A DNA stretch of 8,055 bases from Caldifarciminota bacterium 4484_100 (GTDB taxonomy: Bacteria > Hydrothermota > Tepidihabitantia > SM23-42). The notes under the pieces are model-generated. The model had not been told where the DNA came from, searched no databases, and saw only the letters and a list, made by a program, of their open reading frames with translations. Shown here piece by piece: positions 6,312 to 8,055 of this stretch. Each line of letters starts with the position of its first letter. Position 1 is the first letter of the stretch. The position numbers and the translations under genes are program-made. Location of the stretch: the NCBI GenBank assembly GCA_002049785.1, contig MUKB01000041.1, positions 1 to 8,055 of the forward strand. The letters run 5' to 3'.

Positions 6312-7198
6312 AGTCCAGCGCAGATATTCTTGAGGAATTTAAAAACTTTTTGATTGCGGAGGGGGATGAGCTGAATACCATAAATTCTTATATCTATGAC
6401 TTGAAACAGCTGGATACCTATTTGAGGTCGAGGCAGAAAGATTTTTTTTCGATCCAGACCGAGGATCTACGTCAGTTTATCCACATACTCTTCGATATGG
6501 GGTTGGGACCCACATCGATAAATCGAAAGATCTCTGCAATGAAGACATTTTATCGTCATCTGATATTCAGCGGACAGATTGAGAAAAACCCGAGTGAGGA
6601 TATTGAGCTCTTAAAGACCGAACGGAAACTTCCCACAGTCCTCTCGGTTGAGGAGATTGAGGCGATGATTGAGTCTGCAGACGAGGAGACACCCTTGGGT
6701 CTCCGGGATCGGGTTGCCTTGGAATTGCTCTATTCTTCAGGCCTGAGGATTTCTGAACTATTGAATTTGAGGATCACCAATGTCAATTTTGACGAAGGAC
6801 TGATTAATATAATCGGCAAGGGTAATAAACAACGGAGTATCCCGTTTGGAATAAAGGCCCGGAAGGCGATTGAAAGATACATAGAACGGGGAAGGCCGGT
6901 TCTTCTAAAAGAAAGGTCTTCGCCATACCTGATATTGAATGCACGGGGAAGAAGACTTTCCCGGATGGGATTTTTAAAGGTCTTCAGAAAATATCGGGTC
7001 AGGGCGGGAATTGATAAGAAAATTACCCCCCATACATTCAGACACTCATTTGCAACACACCTATTAGAGGGTGGGGCAGACCTCAGGGTGGTTCAGGAAC
7101 TTCTGGGCCATTCGGATATTTCCACCACGCAGATTTATACCCATATTGACCGGACCTATCTGAAAGAGGTATATAAGACCTGTCATCCCAGGGCATAA
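6308..7198 (+). CDS. xerD: Tyrosine recombinase XerD/XerC (chromosome dimer resolution)
   Basis: This site-specific recombinase resolves chromosome dimers at dif together with FtsK at the division septum. The 296-residue length fits XerC/XerD. The N-terminal SAM-like core-binding domain spans about residues 5-90 (NTINSYIYDLKQL, SINRKISAMKTFYRHL). The catalytic domain carries the full set: Arg147 (SSGLRISELLNL), Lys171 (GKGNKQR), His242 and Arg245 (PHTFRHSFATHLLEGGADL), His268 (QELLGHSDISTTQIYTH) and nucleophile Tyr277. The CHPRA end resembles XerD (HPRA) more than XerC. The GTG start lies in a GTGA overlap with the peptidase stop; the nearest purine tract, AGAAGG at 6288-6293, is rather far, so translational coupling is likely. 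The operon context and absence of any integrase-type neighbour argue for the housekeeping Xer rather than a phage integrase. I saw no dif-like site. XerC versus XerD cannot be settled without the rest of the genome. Confidence 0.92.
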   Translation: MKSSADILEEFKNFLIAEGDELNTINSYIYDLKQLDTYLRSRQKDFFSIQTEDLRQFIHILFDMGLGPTSINRKISAMKTFYRHLIFSGQIEKNPSEDIELLKTERKLPTVLSVEEIEAMIESADEETPLGLRDRVALELLYSSGLRISELLNLRITNVNFDEGLINIIGKGNKQRSIPFGIKARKAIERYIERGRPVLLKERSSPYLILNARGRRLSRMGFLKVFRKYRVRAGIDKKITPHTFRHSFATHLLEGGADLRVVQELLGHSDISTTQIYTHIDRTYLKEVYKTCHPRA

Positions 7199-7206
7199 TT
7201 TGACTG

Positions 7207-8055
7207 TTATCTAATCAGGCTGACTTTTTTAATCTCCTGATAGTTTTTTATATTCAAACGAACAAAGTAGACCCCTGATGCAAGTTCTGCTCCGTTATTA
7301 TCGGTTCCATCCCAGATATTTATATTTTTATTGAATGATTTGATAATCCGACCTGCCGAGTCAAAGATGAGTATCGAAGCAGTATTGGAATACGGACCTG
7401 TATATTTAATTGTTGTGCGATATCGAAATGGGTTGGGTGAGATGCTAAGATAGAATAATTTCTTTTTGTGGTTCTCCGCTACTCCAGGTCCGCCTACCGG
7501 AAAACGGTATATACTGAGATGGGAGCCACCCGCAATACCAAAGATACTGTCGTTTATGTCAAAGGCAAATGGTGCTGCACCTGGAAGTGAGCCCGGATAT
7601 ATCTCCTGTGAGGTCCAGGTCTGGCCACCATCTGTGGTATGGAGAAATATTGCGAAGTTATTGTTCTGCCAGCCACTTATATCACCGCCGCCAACTGCCC
7701 AGCCTTCCTGGGTATCGAAGAATTTAACATCATATAATCCATAGTTGCCATTGACCCCGGGCGGTCCATAGGATTCAACCCAATTGGTCCCGCCGTCTGT
7801 TGTGTGGAGAAATACACCGGATGATGCGGTATCCTTATAGGCAACGGCCCAGCCGTTGTTCTGGTCGGTGAAATGGATTGCTTCGATCTCGAGCGGATAG
7901 TCTTCGATCTGATTTACCCAGGTATTACCACCGTCGGTTGTCTTGGCGATTATTCCCTTTTCAGCTATATATGTGATTGTATCGGTTGTTCCGCCGCAGA
8001 CCCAGCCGGTGGATGTGTCGAGAAAAAAGATGTTGCGTAATGGATATGTGGTATC
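7207..8055 (-). CDS. Secreted YCF48/BNR-type beta-propeller protein with C-terminal FlgD-Ig / sorting-like domain (N-terminus outside window)
   Basis: I translated the minus strand by hand. The frame is open from the right edge down to a TAA (complement of 7207-7209), giving 282 residues without a stop. Three propeller-type repeats are visible: TTDGGNTW (fragment residues 39-46), TTDGGTNW (85-92) and TTDGGQTW (140-147). Each is preceded by a short strand and associated with a GW(A/V)VG-like segment (STGWVCGG, NNGWAVAY, QEGWAVGGGD). This is the pattern of YCF48/BNR-type propellers. A linker (GGPGVAENHKKKL) leads to ISPNPF (205-210), IFDSAGRIIKSF, WDGTDNNG from residue 248 and SGVYFVRL, ending KKVSLIR. 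The last domain is the same type as in the gene at 2-307. It is probably an exported surface protein; ligand and role are unknown. It converges on xerD with an 8-bp gap. Its start codon, signal peptide and remaining blades lie beyond the window. Confidence 0.88.
   Translation of the reverse strand, partial: DTTYPLRNIFFLDTSTGWVCGGTTDTITYIAEKGIIAKTTDGGNTWVNQIEDYPLEIEAIHFTDQNNGWAVAYKDTASSGVFLHTTDGGTNWVESYGPPGVNGNYGLYDVKFFDTQEGWAVGGGDISGWQNNNFAIFLHTTDGGQTWTSQEIYPGSLPGAAPFAFDINDSIFGIAGGSHLSIYRFPVGGPGVAENHKKKLFYLSISPNPFRYRTTIKYTGPYSNTASILIFDSAGRIIKSFNKNINIWDGTDNNGAELASGVYFVRLNIKNYQEIKKVSLIR
7211..7249 (+). terminator. Possible rho-independent terminator of the murA-xerD operon
   Basis: CTaATCAGG (7211-7219, with A7213 bulged) can pair with CCTGATAG (7236-7243). 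This gives an eight-pair stem with a 16-nt loop, immediately followed by TTTTTT (7244-7249). It sits 12 bases after the xerD stop, inside the 3' coding end of the convergent minus-strand gene. The stem is short and only moderately GC-rich and the loop is large, so it may be weak. On the opposite strand the hairpin is not followed by a T tract. Confidence 0.4.
7615..7941 (-). repeat. Three BNR/YCF48 propeller repeats within the minus-strand gene
   Basis: The octapeptide TTDGGxxW is encoded at 7918-7941, 7780-7803 and 7615-7638. The spacings are 46 and 55 codons. The DNA copies have diverged at synonymous positions, so the units are old protein repeats rather than recent tandem DNA duplications. 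More copies are likely beyond the right edge. Confidence 0.75.

Noticed and set aside
6308..7198. Xer-like gene as a phage or island integrase marking a mobile element
   Set aside because: Length, the HPRA end, translational overlap with a housekeeping gene and lack of tRNA, attachment repeats or phage genes fit chromosomal XerD/XerC.
7466..7744. Open + strand frame of 92 codons downstream of xerD
   Set aside because: It is the antisense shadow of the minus-strand propeller gene, whose open frame, TTDGGxxW repeats and tail domain are much stronger evidence.
1..8055. CRISPR array, tRNA/rRNA, riboswitch, insertion sequence or a defence system
   Set aside because: No regularly spaced repeats, no cloverleaf or conserved rRNA segments, no transposase and no defence-type domains were seen; nearly all of the window is explained by the listed genes.

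Overview
The window is about 8 kb of ordinary-looking, gene-dense bacterial chromosome. It holds a co-directional block of six intact genes on the + strand: mutL, murA, ispG, a class I glutamine amidotransferase gene, an M24 metallopeptidase gene and a xerD-type recombinase gene. On each side lies the C-terminal end of a large secreted-type protein that runs off the window. Arginine is encoded largely by AGA/AGG, and ATA is common for isoleucine. Both flanking proteins end in a PNPF...WDG...SGVYF domain (FlgD-Ig / type-A sorting-domain-like). This suggests a lineage of the FCB-group or candidate-phylum kind (WOR-3/Stahlbacteria-like, Cloacimonadota-like or similar). That placement is an inference from style, not from a marker-gene tree.

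Layout. 2-307 (+): tail of a secreted protein. 308-453: short intergenic region with an inverted repeat and a sigma70-like promoter. 454-2094: mutL, endonuclease-type. 2095-2181: intergenic, with a consensus TTGACA/TATAAT promoter. 2182-7198: a tight run of murA, ispG, amidotransferase, M24 peptidase and xerD, in which every junction overlaps or is separated by at most 8 nt. 7199-7206: an 8-nt convergent gap. 7207-8055 (-): tail of a YCF48/BNR-type beta-propeller protein. It has no start codon inside the window, so a start-to-stop ORF search would miss it.

The six genes are housekeeping functions: mismatch repair, the first committed step of peptidoglycan synthesis, the MEP isoprenoid pathway, a glutaminase subunit, peptide turnover and chromosome-dimer resolution. 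MurA and IspG could be linked through cell-envelope precursor supply (UDP-MurNAc and undecaprenyl phosphate), but the rest look like a loose housekeeping operon. All recognisable catalytic residues are present and none of the genes looks broken.

The most interesting observation concerns expression signals. mutL and murA both have TTGACW-N16-TANAAT placed exactly 5 nt before the ATG and no Shine-Dalgarno sequence, so both transcripts should be leaderless. Several downstream genes of the run instead have Shine-Dalgarno-like sequences (AGGAGG, GAGGTGAT, GGGAG). I did not find a convincing new defence, mobile or RNA-based system, and saw no tRNA, rRNA, CRISPR array or insertion sequence.
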